Source: Candidatus Methanomethylophilaceae archaeon | Lineage (GTDB): Archaea; Thermoplasmatota; Thermoplasmata; Methanomassiliicoccales; Methanomethylophilaceae | Assembly: GCA_017616575.1 (NCBI GenBank) | Contig: JAFZXW010000021.1 | Coordinates: 1-13,595, forward strand | DNA: 13,595 nt | Direction: 5' to 3' | Shown: one piece after another, positions 1 to 7,303 of the stretch | Layout of the letters: the number at the start of each line of letters is the position of its first letter | Numbering within the stretch: the first letter of the stretch is position 1 | Program-made: the position numbers and the translations under genes | Notes under the pieces: generated by a model | Seen by the model: only the letters and a program-made list of their open reading frames with translations | What the model was told of the DNA's origin: nothing | Database searches by the model: none

Positions 1-1253
1 GGGACATCTGCCGCGTGGGGCGCAAAGGGCCGGTCCACATCGACCTGCCGGTGGACCAGATGAGCTCCGACATAGACGAGTCGACCATCGACGCCGAATA
101 CGGCATTAAGCCGCTGGAGGAGGACCTTTCCGGGATAAACGAGGCGGTCAAGTGGATAAGGGAGTCGTCGCGCCCGGTCATCCTCGTGGGAGGCGGCGCC
201 ATGGACGCTTCCGAGGAGGTGATGAAGCTCGCGAGGCTCCTGGGAGCGCCGGTGGAGACCACCCTCATGGGCATCGGGGCCATACCCTCGTCTTATGAGA
301 TGAACATGGGGCCCCTCGGCCTCCACGGGAGGATGTCGGCCCTGGCCGCCACCACCAACGCCGACCTGGTCATATCCATCGGCAGCAGGTTCTCCGACAG
401 GACCTACAGCGCCCACGACCGCATGTGCGGGCAGAAGGCGAGAGTGGTGCACATAGACATCGACCACACGGAGTTCGGGAAGCACGGGCATCCATCGGTG
501 AACCTCCTGGGCGACGCCAGGAAGGCCGTGTCGCGCCTGATCTGCGCCTTGGGGTCCGACGTCCCGCGCATATCGGAGTGGAGGGAGGAGGCGCTGTCGT
601 TCAAGAGAAGATGCCAGTGCAAAGCCTCTGACGGGGAGGGCCTGTCTCCGAGGGCCGTCATGTGCGAGCTGAACAAAGCGATAGACGATAGCACTATAGT
701 GACCACCGACGTCGGCCAGAACCAGATGTGGGCCATGCATTATCTCAAGATCGAGCATCCGAGGCAGTTCATAAGCTCGGGCACGTTCGGGACCATGGGC
801 TTCGGGCTCCCGTCGGCCATAGGGGCGAAGTCCGCCCTGCCGGAGAAGGACGTGGTCGCGGTCACCGGGGACGGGGGGCTGCAGATGGTCATCCAGGAGC
901 TGTCCACCTCGGTGGAGGAAGACATCCCGGTCACCGTGGTCCTGCTGAACAACGGGAAGCTCGGCATGGTCAGGCAGATGCAGAAGCACTACCGCGGCAA
1001 GAGGTACTCCGGCGTGGACCTGGGCGACAGGGCCGACTTCGTCGCCATAGCCAAGGGGTTCGGCGCCGAGGGCGTGAGGATCGACCGGATCGGGGAGCTG
1101 GGAGAGGCGGTTGAAGACGCCAAGAAGTCGGGACGCACCACGCTCATAGAAGTGAAGATAGACCCCGAGGCCGACATCCTTCCGATGCTGCCGGCGGACC
1201 CGCGCGTGCCTATAGTGAAGGGCTACTGTAGCTTCCGATGGAAAAGGGTTTAA
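1..1253 (+). CDS. Acetolactate synthase catalytic subunit paralog, 5' end missing
   Basis: This ThDP-dependent enzyme family condenses pyruvate with a second 2-oxo acid in branched-chain amino acid synthesis. The reading frame is open from base 3 (codons matching the DICRVGRKGPVH segment), so the gene starts before the window; roughly the first 150 residues are missing. Visible are the middle FAD-side domain and the C-terminal ThDP domain with the GDGG...NN diphosphate/Mg motif. It is about two thirds identical by eye to the next gene, so the two look like a tandem duplication. Unlike that neighbour, it has Leu (codon 321-323) where the pocket Met of LGMHG is expected, and Met (codon 978-980) where the pocket Trp of the RQWQ motif is expected. 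It also carries a longer C-terminus (CSFRWKRV). It is acetolactate synthase-like, but its substrate preference may have shifted. The family call is firm; the exact reaction is not. Confidence 0.88.
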   Translation, partial: DICRVGRKGPVHIDLPVDQMSSDIDESTIDAEYGIKPLEEDLSGINEAVKWIRESSRPVILVGGGAMDASEEVMKLARLLGAPVETTLMGIGAIPSSYEMNMGPLGLHGRMSALAATTNADLVISIGSRFSDRTYSAHDRMCGQKARVVHIDIDHTEFGKHGHPSVNLLGDARKAVSRLICALGSDVPRISEWREEALSFKRRCQCKASDGEGLSPRAVMCELNKAIDDSTIVTTDVGQNQMWAMHYLKIEHPRQFISSGTFGTMGFGLPSAIGAKSALPEKDVVAVTGDGGLQMVIQELSTSVEEDIPVTVVLLNNGKLGMVRQMQKHYRGKRYSGVDLGDRADFVAIAKGFGAEGVRIDRIGELGEAVEDAKKSGRTTLIEVKIDPEADILPMLPADPRVPIVKGYCSFRWKRV

Positions 1254-1282
1254 CGGATTCGCAGATGCGGGAGCGAACACCC

Positions 1283-2947
1283 ATGAAAGGCACCAAGGCC
1301 CTCGTCAAGATGCTTGAGGACAAGAACGTCGAGACCATGTTCGGCTACCCCGGAGGAAGCGTCATCCCTCTTTACGACGCCCTCTACGACTCGTCCATCA
1401 GGCACGTCCTTGTGCGCCACGAGCAGTGCGCCGCCCACATGGCCGACGGATTCGCAAGGGCCAGCGGACTGCCAGGGGTATGCCTGGCCACCAGCGGGCC
1501 CGGAGTCACCAACCTAGTCACCGGCGTCGCCACGGCCTACGCCGACTCCGTCCCCATGATGGTCCTCTCCGGGCAGGTCAAGACCAACATGCTCGGCCTC
1601 GGCGCGTTCCAGGAGGTGGACGCCTACAGCCTCCTGATGCCCGTCACAAAGCACAACTTCAGGGTGCTGGACGTCAACAGGCTCCCTCACGCGATAAAGG
1701 AGGCGTGGGAGGTGTGCAGGACCGGCAGGCCCGGCCCGGTGCACGTGGACCTCCCCGTGGACCAGATGGACTCCGACATGGACGAGGCCCTGCTGGACGA
1801 GACCTACGGCATCAAGCCCGATCCGGAGGACCTCTCCGGTATCGCGGCAGCGGCGCAATGGATCCGCGAGGCGGAGAGGCCGGTGGTCCTAGTCGGCGGC
1901 GGGGCCGTCGGTGCCTCGGAGGAGGTCAGGAGGCTCGTGGAGCTGCTCCAGGCCCCGGTGGACGCCACCTTGCTCGGCCTGGGCGTCGTGCCTTCCTCAT
2001 ACGCCCTCAACATGGGCCCGCTGGGGATGCACGGTAGGCTTTCAGCCAAGAGCGCCATGAACGAGGCCGACCTCGTGATCTCCATCGGCAGCAGGTTCTC
2101 CGACAGGACCTACAGCCCCCGCAGCAAGATGACGGACCCTCGCGGAAGAGTCATACACATCGACGTGGACCCCACGGAGTTCGGGAAGCACGGGCATTCC
2201 GAGCGCATCGACATCCTCGGCGACGCGAAGAAGGCCGTCCCGATGCTGACCGCCGCCCTGGAAGGATACCGCCCCAAGGACGCATGGCGCGAAAGGGCCG
2301 CGGAATTCAAGAGCAGATGCGCCTGCGAATGCGACATAGGACGCGTACCGATAATCCCGCAGAAGCTGATGCACGAGATCGGCAAGATGGTCAAGGACGA
2401 CACCATCGTCGCCACGGACGTGGGCCAGAACCAGATGTGGGCCATGCACCACCTCGACTTCGAGCACCCGCGCAGGCTCCTCTCGTCGGGGACGTTCGGG
2501 ACCATGGGCTACGGCCTGCCCGCCGCGATAGGCGCCAAGGCCGCGAAGCCGGATTCTGATGTGATCGCCATCACCGGCGACGGAGGGTTCCAGATGGTCA
2601 TGCAGGAGATGGCGACCTCGATCGCCGAAGACCTCCCCGTGACCGTGGTGCTGCTGAACAACGGCACCCTGGGCATGGTCAGGCAGTGGCAGAAGCTATT
2701 CTGGAACGCCCGGTACTCCAACACCACCCTCAGAGGGGACCCGGACTTCGTCAAGCTGGCGGAGGCGTTCGGGGCCAAAGGCATACGTGTGGAGAAGCCT
2801 GGCGAGATCGGCGACGCGCTCCGCGAGGGAAGGGACTGCGGAAGGACCTGTCTGGTCGAAGTCGTGGTGGACAGGGACGAGGACGTGCTGCCAATGCTCC
2901 CGGCCGATCCCAACGCCCCTGTGCCGAAAGGGCGCTGCACTTACTGA
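1283..2947 (+). CDS. ilvB: Acetolactate synthase, catalytic (large) subunit
   Basis: It catalyses pyruvate + pyruvate (or 2-oxobutanoate) to acetolactate (or acetohydroxybutanoate), the first common step of valine, leucine and isoleucine synthesis. From the 1283 start the protein is 554 aa, the normal length. The ThDP-activating Glu is E47 (RHEQC), the LGMHG pocket Met is about residue 249, GDG is at 432-434 with NN at 459-460, and the specificity Trp of RQWQ is at 469, so all key residues are present. ATG 1283 is chosen because MKGTKALVKML is the usual family N-terminus and a GGGAG sits at 1269-1273. In-frame ATGs at 1238 and 1265 would add 15 or 6 residues, and 1238 would overlap the upstream gene by 16 bases. 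With 1283 the gap to the upstream paralog is 29 bases, so the two are probably cotranscribed. No small regulatory subunit (ilvN) follows; it could lie upstream of the window. Confidence 0.93.
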   Translation: MKGTKALVKMLEDKNVETMFGYPGGSVIPLYDALYDSSIRHVLVRHEQCAAHMADGFARASGLPGVCLATSGPGVTNLVTGVATAYADSVPMMVLSGQVKTNMLGLGAFQEVDAYSLLMPVTKHNFRVLDVNRLPHAIKEAWEVCRTGRPGPVHVDLPVDQMDSDMDEALLDETYGIKPDPEDLSGIAAAAQWIREAERPVVLVGGGAVGASEEVRRLVELLQAPVDATLLGLGVVPSSYALNMGPLGMHGRLSAKSAMNEADLVISIGSRFSDRTYSPRSKMTDPRGRVIHIDVDPTEFGKHGHSERIDILGDAKKAVPMLTAALEGYRPKDAWRERAAEFKSRCACECDIGRVPIIPQKLMHEIGKMVKDDTIVATDVGQNQMWAMHHLDFEHPRRLLSSGTFGTMGYGLPAAIGAKAAKPDSDVIAITGDGGFQMVMQEMATSIAEDLPVTVVLLNNGTLGMVRQWQKLFWNARYSNTTLRGDPDFVKLAEAFGAKGIRVEKPGEIGDALREGRDCGRTCLVEVVVDRDEDVLPMLPADPNAPVPKGRCTY

Positions 2948-2952
2948 CCGAC

Positions 2953-3004
2953 GAATCATGCCATACATGTAATACATGGCATTTTGAATCGTGCGGTAAT
3001 TGCA
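2953..3004 (+). repeat. 52-bp direct repeat, copy 1
   Basis: It begins GAATCATGCCATACATG and is repeated 129 bases further on with 3 mismatches in 52. Inside, ATGCCAT and ATGGCAT form an inverted repeat around a TACATGTA-like centre, so each unit is also an imperfect dyad. It starts 6 bases after the ilvB stop, in an AT-rich spacer. Confidence 0.9.
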
Positions 3005-3030
3005 TCATAATTTGAGTCGATACAATTTAA

Positions 3031-3038
3031 TTTAAATA
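3031..3038 (+). promoter_or_regulatory. TATA-like box between the two 52-bp repeats
   Basis: TTTAAATA matches the archaeal box A consensus and lies in a very AT-rich stretch. No convincing gene starts about 26 bases downstream, so it may drive a longer leader of the ATPase gene or be chance in AT-rich DNA. Confidence 0.35.
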
Positions 3039-3081
3039 TGATGCCCTCAAATCGTGCTCAATCTGTAAAACATGGCATTTT

Positions 3082-3133
3082 GAATCATGCCATACATGTA
3101 ATATATGGCATTTTGAATCGTGCAGTAAATGCA
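3082..3133 (+). repeat. 52-bp direct repeat, copy 2
   Basis: This is the second copy of the 2953-3004 unit (49/52 identical). The core ATGGCATTTTGAATC also occurs a third time at 3072-3086, just before this copy, so the core appears at 2976, 3072 and 3105. The repeat lies 45 bases before the ATPase start codon, upstream of its predicted TATA box. Confidence 0.9.
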
Positions 3134-3147
3134 ATCCATGAACAACA

Positions 3148-3155
3148 AATAAATA
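3148..3155 (+). promoter_or_regulatory. Predicted TATA box of the DUF4143 ATPase gene
   Basis: AATAAATA is centred about 26 bases before ATG 3178, the distance at which archaeal transcription starts. There is no Shine-Dalgarno sequence before the ATG. Together these suggest a leaderless mRNA. Confidence 0.45.
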
Positions 3156-3177
3156 TCGATAACGCGAGTTCAAAACG

Positions 3178-4533
3178 ATGTTCCGGCGCAAAATCTATGA
3201 CGAGATCCTATCCTGGAAAAAGAAAAAGGCAGGAAGGTACGCCCTGCTGATAGAGGGTGCCAGACGCGTCGGAAAAAGCACGACGATAGAGGAATTCGTC
3301 AGACGGGAATACGACTCATACATAATAATCAGCTTCGAAAAGGCCAAAACCGAGATCAAAGACCTTTTCAAAAGAATGGACGACTTGAATTCCTTCTTCC
3401 TTTATCTCCAGCAATACTCGGGAACGACACTGTATGAGCGCCGGAGCGCGATAGTGTTCGATGAGGTCCAGCTTTTTCCCCTGGCCAGGCAATCCATAAA
3501 AACTCTCGTCGAAGACGGCCGCTACGACTACTACGAGACCGGATCGTTGATTTCCATCAAAAAGAACGTCAAAGACATCCTGATACCATCGGAAGAAGAC
3601 ACCATCCGCATGTATCCCATGGATTTCGAAGAATTCCTATGGGCGAGGGGCGACGAAATGACCATGCCGTTAGTCAAAGGGTCCTTCGAAAAGATGGCGC
3701 CGCTGGGAAATGCGATGCATGAACACATAATGAGGCAATTCCGCGAATACATGATAACCGGCGGCATGCCGCAAGCCGTTCAGGCCTTGGTCAGCAGCAA
3801 CTCCTTCTCATCGGTAGAGGAGACCAAAAGATCGATACTCGACCTGTATCTGAAAGACGCCGCGAAACTCGGTGGAGCTCGCGGAAACAACAGGGCATCC
3901 TCCATCCTCAGAGCCCTGCCCTCGAATCTGGAAAAGCATGACAAGACTTTCTCGCCCGGGATCGTGAAGAAGAACACTAGCGTCCGCGACTATCTGGCGA
4001 CGGTCAACGACCTGGCCGAGTCGATGATGATCAATCTGTGCTTCAGGATAACCGAGCCTTCCACCGATCAGAACAGCCATCGCGACGAGAGCGATTTCAA
4101 GATTTACATGGGCGACACGGGTCTTCTTTTAACTCAATCGTTCTCCGATCTCGCATGCGACATGGACGAGGTATACGAAGAGCTGATCAACGGGAATCTT
4201 AACGTCAATCAGGGGATGTATTTCGAGAATGCCGTAGCGCAACAGCTGAAGGCATCCGGCCATGGGCTTTTCTTCGCCAAATTCCAGCATGAAAGCTCAG
4301 AAAGGCTTCAAGAGGTCGATTTTATCATCGTACGCGACCGCAAGCCGACGCCCATCGAAGTGAAATCCGGCCGCAAATCGAAGACCCATGCCTCCCTTGA
4401 CAGATACATGGACAAATACGGCTATGCCTCAGGCCAACCGATAGTGGTCCACAGCAAAGACCTTGAGATCGATGGGGGCGTGGCTTACATCCCGATCTAC
4501 ATGGCGTCGCTGCTCCGATCACGCACACCCTAA
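3178..4533 (+). CDS. AAA-type ATPase with C-terminal DUF4143 domain
   Basis: This 451-aa protein belongs to the AAA_14/DUF4143 family, abundant in archaea and gut prokaryotes and of unknown role; it is often variable between strains. The Walker A motif GARRVGKST starts at residue 27. Walker B is AIVFDEVQLF with D95-E96 intact. The C-terminal DUF4143 part ends in a restriction-nuclease-like motif: D381 (EVDFII), then E394-V-K396 (PIEVKSG). No signal peptide or membrane segment is visible. Codon use is more AT-rich than in the ilvB and cca genes on either side, and the gene is preceded by a repeat-bearing spacer, which fits horizontal acquisition. The start is supported by a TATA-like box at leaderless spacing. 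The stop (TAA) is 32 bases before the cca start. Family call secure, function unknown. Confidence 0.9.
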   Translation: MFRRKIYDEILSWKKKKAGRYALLIEGARRVGKSTTIEEFVRREYDSYIIISFEKAKTEIKDLFKRMDDLNSFFLYLQQYSGTTLYERRSAIVFDEVQLFPLARQSIKTLVEDGRYDYYETGSLISIKKNVKDILIPSEEDTIRMYPMDFEEFLWARGDEMTMPLVKGSFEKMAPLGNAMHEHIMRQFREYMITGGMPQAVQALVSSNSFSSVEETKRSILDLYLKDAAKLGGARGNNRASSILRALPSNLEKHDKTFSPGIVKKNTSVRDYLATVNDLAESMMINLCFRITEPSTDQNSHRDESDFKIYMGDTGLLLTQSFSDLACDMDEVYEELINGNLNVNQGMYFENAVAQQLKASGHGLFFAKFQHESSERLQEVDFIIVRDRKPTPIEVKSGRKSKTHASLDRYMDKYGYASGQPIVVHSKDLEIDGGVAYIPIYMASLLRSRTP

Positions 4534-4535
4534 CG

Positions 4536-4542
4536 GTTATAT
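4536..4542 (+). promoter_or_regulatory. Predicted TATA box of cca
   Basis: GTTATAT, just after the ATPase stop, is centred about 26 bases before ATG 4566. No Shine-Dalgarno is present, so a leaderless transcript starting at or next to the ATG is likely. Confidence 0.4.
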
Positions 4543-4565
4543 CAAGCATCCAGATACCATGCCCT

Positions 4566-5945
4566 ATGGACATAGAGGAAAGGGTATTGGAGATGATAGT
4601 ACCCTCCGCGGAGACGGTGGCGTCCCTCGAGGACAAGGCGAAACGCCTGAAGGCCATCGTCATCGACTACGCCGCGGGCCACGGCATCGACGTGGAGGTC
4701 AGGATGGCCGGGTCGTTCTCCAAGGGCACGTTCCTGTCCGACCCGGATTTCGACGTGTTCATGCTGTTCCCGGACGACGTCCCGCACGACGAGCTCGAGC
4801 GCATAGGCCTGAAGATCGGCGACGACATCCTGCACGGCGTCAGGATGTTCTCCGACCACCCCTACACCAGAGGCGTGTTCGAGGGCGTGGAGGTGGACAT
4901 GGTCCCCTGCTACCGCCTTGATAGCACCGCGAAGCTCAAGAGCGCCGTGGACCGGACCCCTTTCCACACCCAGTACATACTGTCCCATCTGAGCGAGGGG
5001 CAGAAGAACCAGGTGCGCCTGCTGAAGAAGTTCATGAAGGGAATAGGCGCCTACGGCGCGGAGCAGGACTCCAGAGGGTTCTCCGGGTACCTGTGCGAGC
5101 TGCTGGTGGTCCACTACGGGTCGTTCCGCGGGGTGCTGGAAGGCTCCCGGAAATGGAAGGACAACGTCTCCATAGCCATTGAGGGGAAGGGGCCATCGAT
5201 GGTGGCGCCTCTGGTCGTGTACGACCCAGTGGACCCCCGCAGGAACGTCGCGTCCGCCGTGCACGAGGACACCATGGGGCTGTTCATAGCCGCCGCCAGG
5301 GACTACCTGGAATGCCCTGACATGAGGTTCTTCTTCCCCAACGAGCGGAAGCCCCTCTCCGAGGACGCCCTGAGGGGGAAGGCCGAGAAGCACGGGTCCA
5401 GGCTGCTGACGGTCATATTCGTCCGGCCGGACGTCATAGAGGACAGCCTGTACTCCCAGCTCTGGAAGACCCAGTACGCCCTGTGCAGGAAGCTCAACGA
5501 GTTCTCGTTCAACGTTCTCCGCGCGTCCCACGACATGAAGGAGAAGGACCTGGTGATCATGTTCGAGCTCGAGCGCGACGTCCTCTCCAAGACGTACAAG
5601 CACTTCGGCCCGCCGGTCTGGGTCCAGTCTTCCCAGTCGTTCCTCGAGAAATGGAAGGGGAACAAGTACGGGGAGCCTTTCATAGAGGACGGCGCCTGGG
5701 CGGTCATAGCCGAGCGCCTGTACTTCACGGCGAAGGAGATGATGGTCGACGAGGCCGCCGTCGCCGGGATCGGGAGGGACCTCGACCCGGACACCATGAG
5801 CGTGCTGGACCACGAGGACACCTTGGAGCTGGGAGACCCGATGATGATGACGGAGCTCCTGGAGCCCAGGCTTCCTTGGAAGTGCCGAAGCCAACCAATT
5901 AATACGGAATCATGGATTCGAGGAACCTGTGGGCCTGTGGGCTAG
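4566..5945 (+). CDS. cca: CCA-adding tRNA nucleotidyltransferase, archaeal class I
   Basis: It adds or repairs the 3' CCA of tRNAs using CTP and ATP without a nucleic acid template. The N-terminal nucleotidyltransferase fold shows G49-S50-FSKGT followed by D61 and D63 (DPDFDVF); the third metal-binding Asp is probably D111 (EVDMVPCY). The archaeal tRNA-binding head and body regions follow. At 459 aa it is a little longer than usual. Homology seems to fade after LLEPRLPWK (about residue 439), and the last 20 residues look like read-through into the region before tRNA-Pro, with the final 15 bases, including the TAG stop (5943-5945), inside that tRNA gene. An enzyme of this kind is needed here because the adjacent tRNA gene does not encode CCA. 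The function is secure; the C-terminal end is uncertain. Confidence 0.93.
   Translation: MDIEERVLEMIVPSAETVASLEDKAKRLKAIVIDYAAGHGIDVEVRMAGSFSKGTFLSDPDFDVFMLFPDDVPHDELERIGLKIGDDILHGVRMFSDHPYTRGVFEGVEVDMVPCYRLDSTAKLKSAVDRTPFHTQYILSHLSEGQKNQVRLLKKFMKGIGAYGAEQDSRGFSGYLCELLVVHYGSFRGVLEGSRKWKDNVSIAIEGKGPSMVAPLVVYDPVDPRRNVASAVHEDTMGLFIAAARDYLECPDMRFFFPNERKPLSEDALRGKAEKHGSRLLTVIFVRPDVIEDSLYSQLWKTQYALCRKLNEFSFNVLRASHDMKEKDLVIMFELERDVLSKTYKHFGPPVWVQSSQSFLEKWKGNKYGEPFIEDGAWAVIAERLYFTAKEMMVDEAAVAGIGRDLDPDTMSVLDHEDTLELGDPMMMTELLEPRLPWKCRSQPINTESWIRGTCGPVG
5899..5904 (+). promoter_or_regulatory. Possible TATA box of tRNA-Pro inside the cca 3' end
   Basis: TTAATA lies about 30 bases upstream of the mature tRNA 5' end, within the AT-richest stretch of the cca C-terminal extension. 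Placement fits an archaeal tRNA promoter. Confidence 0.35.
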
Positions 5946-6003
5946 CTTGGCATACTTGCGGCTTTGGGAGCCGTTGACCCCGGTTCAAATCCGGGCAGGC
6001 CCA
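5931..6003 (+). tRNA. tRNA-Pro (anticodon TGG)
   Basis: A 73-nt cloverleaf can be folded. The acceptor stem GGGCCTG pairs fully with CAGGCCC. The anticodon stem GCGGC/GCCGT closes the loop TTTGGGA, giving anticodon TGG. The T arm is CCCGG-TTCAAAT-CCGGG, the variable loop is 4 nt and the discriminator is A6003. The D stem is weak (G-U and G-C pairs, then mismatches). The 3' CCA is not encoded: A6003 is followed by CCT. There is no intron. The first 15 bases overlap the 3' end of cca, and a decayed restriction-modification island begins directly downstream. Confidence 0.93.
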
Positions 6004-6005
6004 CC

Positions 6006-6009
6006 TTTT
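6006..6009 (+). terminator. Oligo-T terminator after tRNA-Pro
   Basis: TTTT occurs 3 bases past the discriminator base. Short T tracts right after tRNA genes are the usual archaeal termination signal. Confidence 0.4.
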
Positions 6010-6063
6010 CATTGTCTGCGGACGATTAACATAAAGAAGACGAGCACTGGCGGAAAATGAGGG

Positions 6064-6558
6064 TCACGTGCCATAATATGTGTCGAAGTACTCCTTGAGG
6101 GCCGCGACTATCTTCTCCTTCTGCTCGGCCCTCCCGCCCCCGAACCTGGACATCTTGGGCATTATCCTGTCGATGTCCGTCCCGGTGGTCCTAACGTACC
6201 CGTCGCGGAGGGAGTTCCTGGCGAAATCGCGGGCGCCCTCCGGCTGGAGCCTGAACTTCGAAATGAGATCTTCAAGGTCCTTCTCGCGCCTCTCCTCCAC
6301 GAAGGACTCCCAGTCCCCGCGAATATCGACGGAATCGTTGACGCCGTCGATGAAAGCCATGATGAGCGCCTTCTTGCTCCAGAGCTGCGTGCTGGACCCG
6401 ATGGCCTTCTCTATGTCTCCGCGGATCTCCCCGTCCCTGCAGTTGTCCGCATGGTTCTTCTCGACGATGTCGAGGATGTAGTCGATGTTGACCTCGACCT
6501 GCTTCACCAGCTCGATCTCGAAGACTATGTCGGCGGAGACGTCCTCTTTGGCCTTCAC
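6064..6558 (-). pseudogene. HsdR C-terminal remnant, type I restriction enzyme
   Basis: Only the C-terminal domain of the restriction/translocase subunit remains, 164 residues of a protein normally near 1000. Typical landmarks are DIVFEIELVKQVEVNIDYIL, the NC...EI...DI...AIGSST segment, and the ending TTGTDIDRIMPKMSRFGGGRAEQK. In HsdR this domain docks onto the methyltransferase. The DEAD-box motor and the PD-(D/E)XK nuclease are absent. The frame can start at GTG 6558, which overlaps the TGA that ends the upstream YhcG fragment (6555-6557); the stop at 6064 looks native. Without motor or nuclease it cannot restrict DNA, so it is called a remnant, although the reading frame itself is intact. 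Confidence 0.82.
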
Positions 6559-7150
6559 GACGTGTATCCTGCCTTGATGAATTCCAGCCTCTTCTCCCGC
6601 TCATCCCAGACGTTTTTGGACATCATTTCCCGCTTGACCGATTCGGATGACTGCATCAGGAGGAGCCTGTCATAGTATTGGGCGAATATGTTCCTGTCCA
6701 GGGTCCTGATGCTTCATGACTCCTCTATAAATTGGCGGTAATACCAGGCCCTTGCATCATCATCGACGACTCTCATAAGTTCGACATAGTGGGACCATGT
6801 CAGAACCGGAGATCCTGCAGACACTGTCTGCAAAATCCCTGGGAACATCCTATAGAACTGGACGAAAGAACAGATGTTGCGCTGAGAGAAGCCTCTTCCG
6901 AACTCTCGGTAAGAGCCGACGACAGCCTGCGTATGATCTGCTTGCCATACTTCTCGCTATTGTCGCCGGTCAGTTCCTCGTCTGATATGCGCCTCCCGAG
7001 AAGCCAGATGCGGATTAGAAGCGCCCTGTTCACAGACCTATAGGCTGATTCTTGCGAAGACCTGACCATGCCGATGCTGTCTGCGACGATGTCGTTGCTG
7101 AAGATGTGACGCATGTCGGCAGCGGTTCCTTCGGTTTTGTCTTCTATCAT
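6555..7150 (-). pseudogene. YhcG-like (DUF1016) N-terminal domain, broken
   Basis: YhcG/DUF1016 proteins are PD-(D/E)XK-family proteins often carried inside type I restriction-modification loci. Three pieces are recognisable. From ATG 7150, SAYRSVNRALLIRIWLLGRR and EKYGKQIIRRLSSALTE match the N-terminal domain. After a one-base loss near 6900-6907 the frame continues as FGRGFSQRNIC...LTWSHYVELMRV, to about 6717. A TGA at 6714-6716 replaces the Trp of the usual W-S-x-R-x-L motif. Then SIRTLDRNIFAQYYDRLLLM runs to LEFIK and a TGA at 6555-6557. The C-terminal nuclease domain is gone; HsdR C-terminal sequence follows at once. Two independent lesions plus the truncation make this a clear pseudogene. 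A GAGG lies about 10 bases before ATG 7150. Confidence 0.8.
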
Positions 7151-7303
7151 GCGGACGCCTCGTGGAAGTAAAACGGTTCATCGCAACGGCATTCGTATTG
7201 CTACTGGCAGGCGGACGTCTATGCAGAGATATTCCCGGCAACATCGTCCAGCAGACAGTCGGATGTGTACGGTGTTCCTGCGACGTATTCTTGATGTTCT
7301 CCT

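Noticed and set aside
2953..3133. CRISPR array
   Set aside because: Only two full copies with a 77-base spacer and an internal dyad; no cas genes nearby.
3038..3250. 70-codon plus-strand frame spanning the 52-bp repeat and the ATPase start
   Set aside because: It is made of translated repeat sequence and overlaps the well-supported ATPase N-terminus in another frame; no ribosome binding site.
4542..5894. 450-codon minus-strand frame opposite cca
   Set aside because: It is the antisense shadow of a GC-rich gene: His/Val/Leu-rich with no family signature, while the plus strand is clearly the CCA enzyme.
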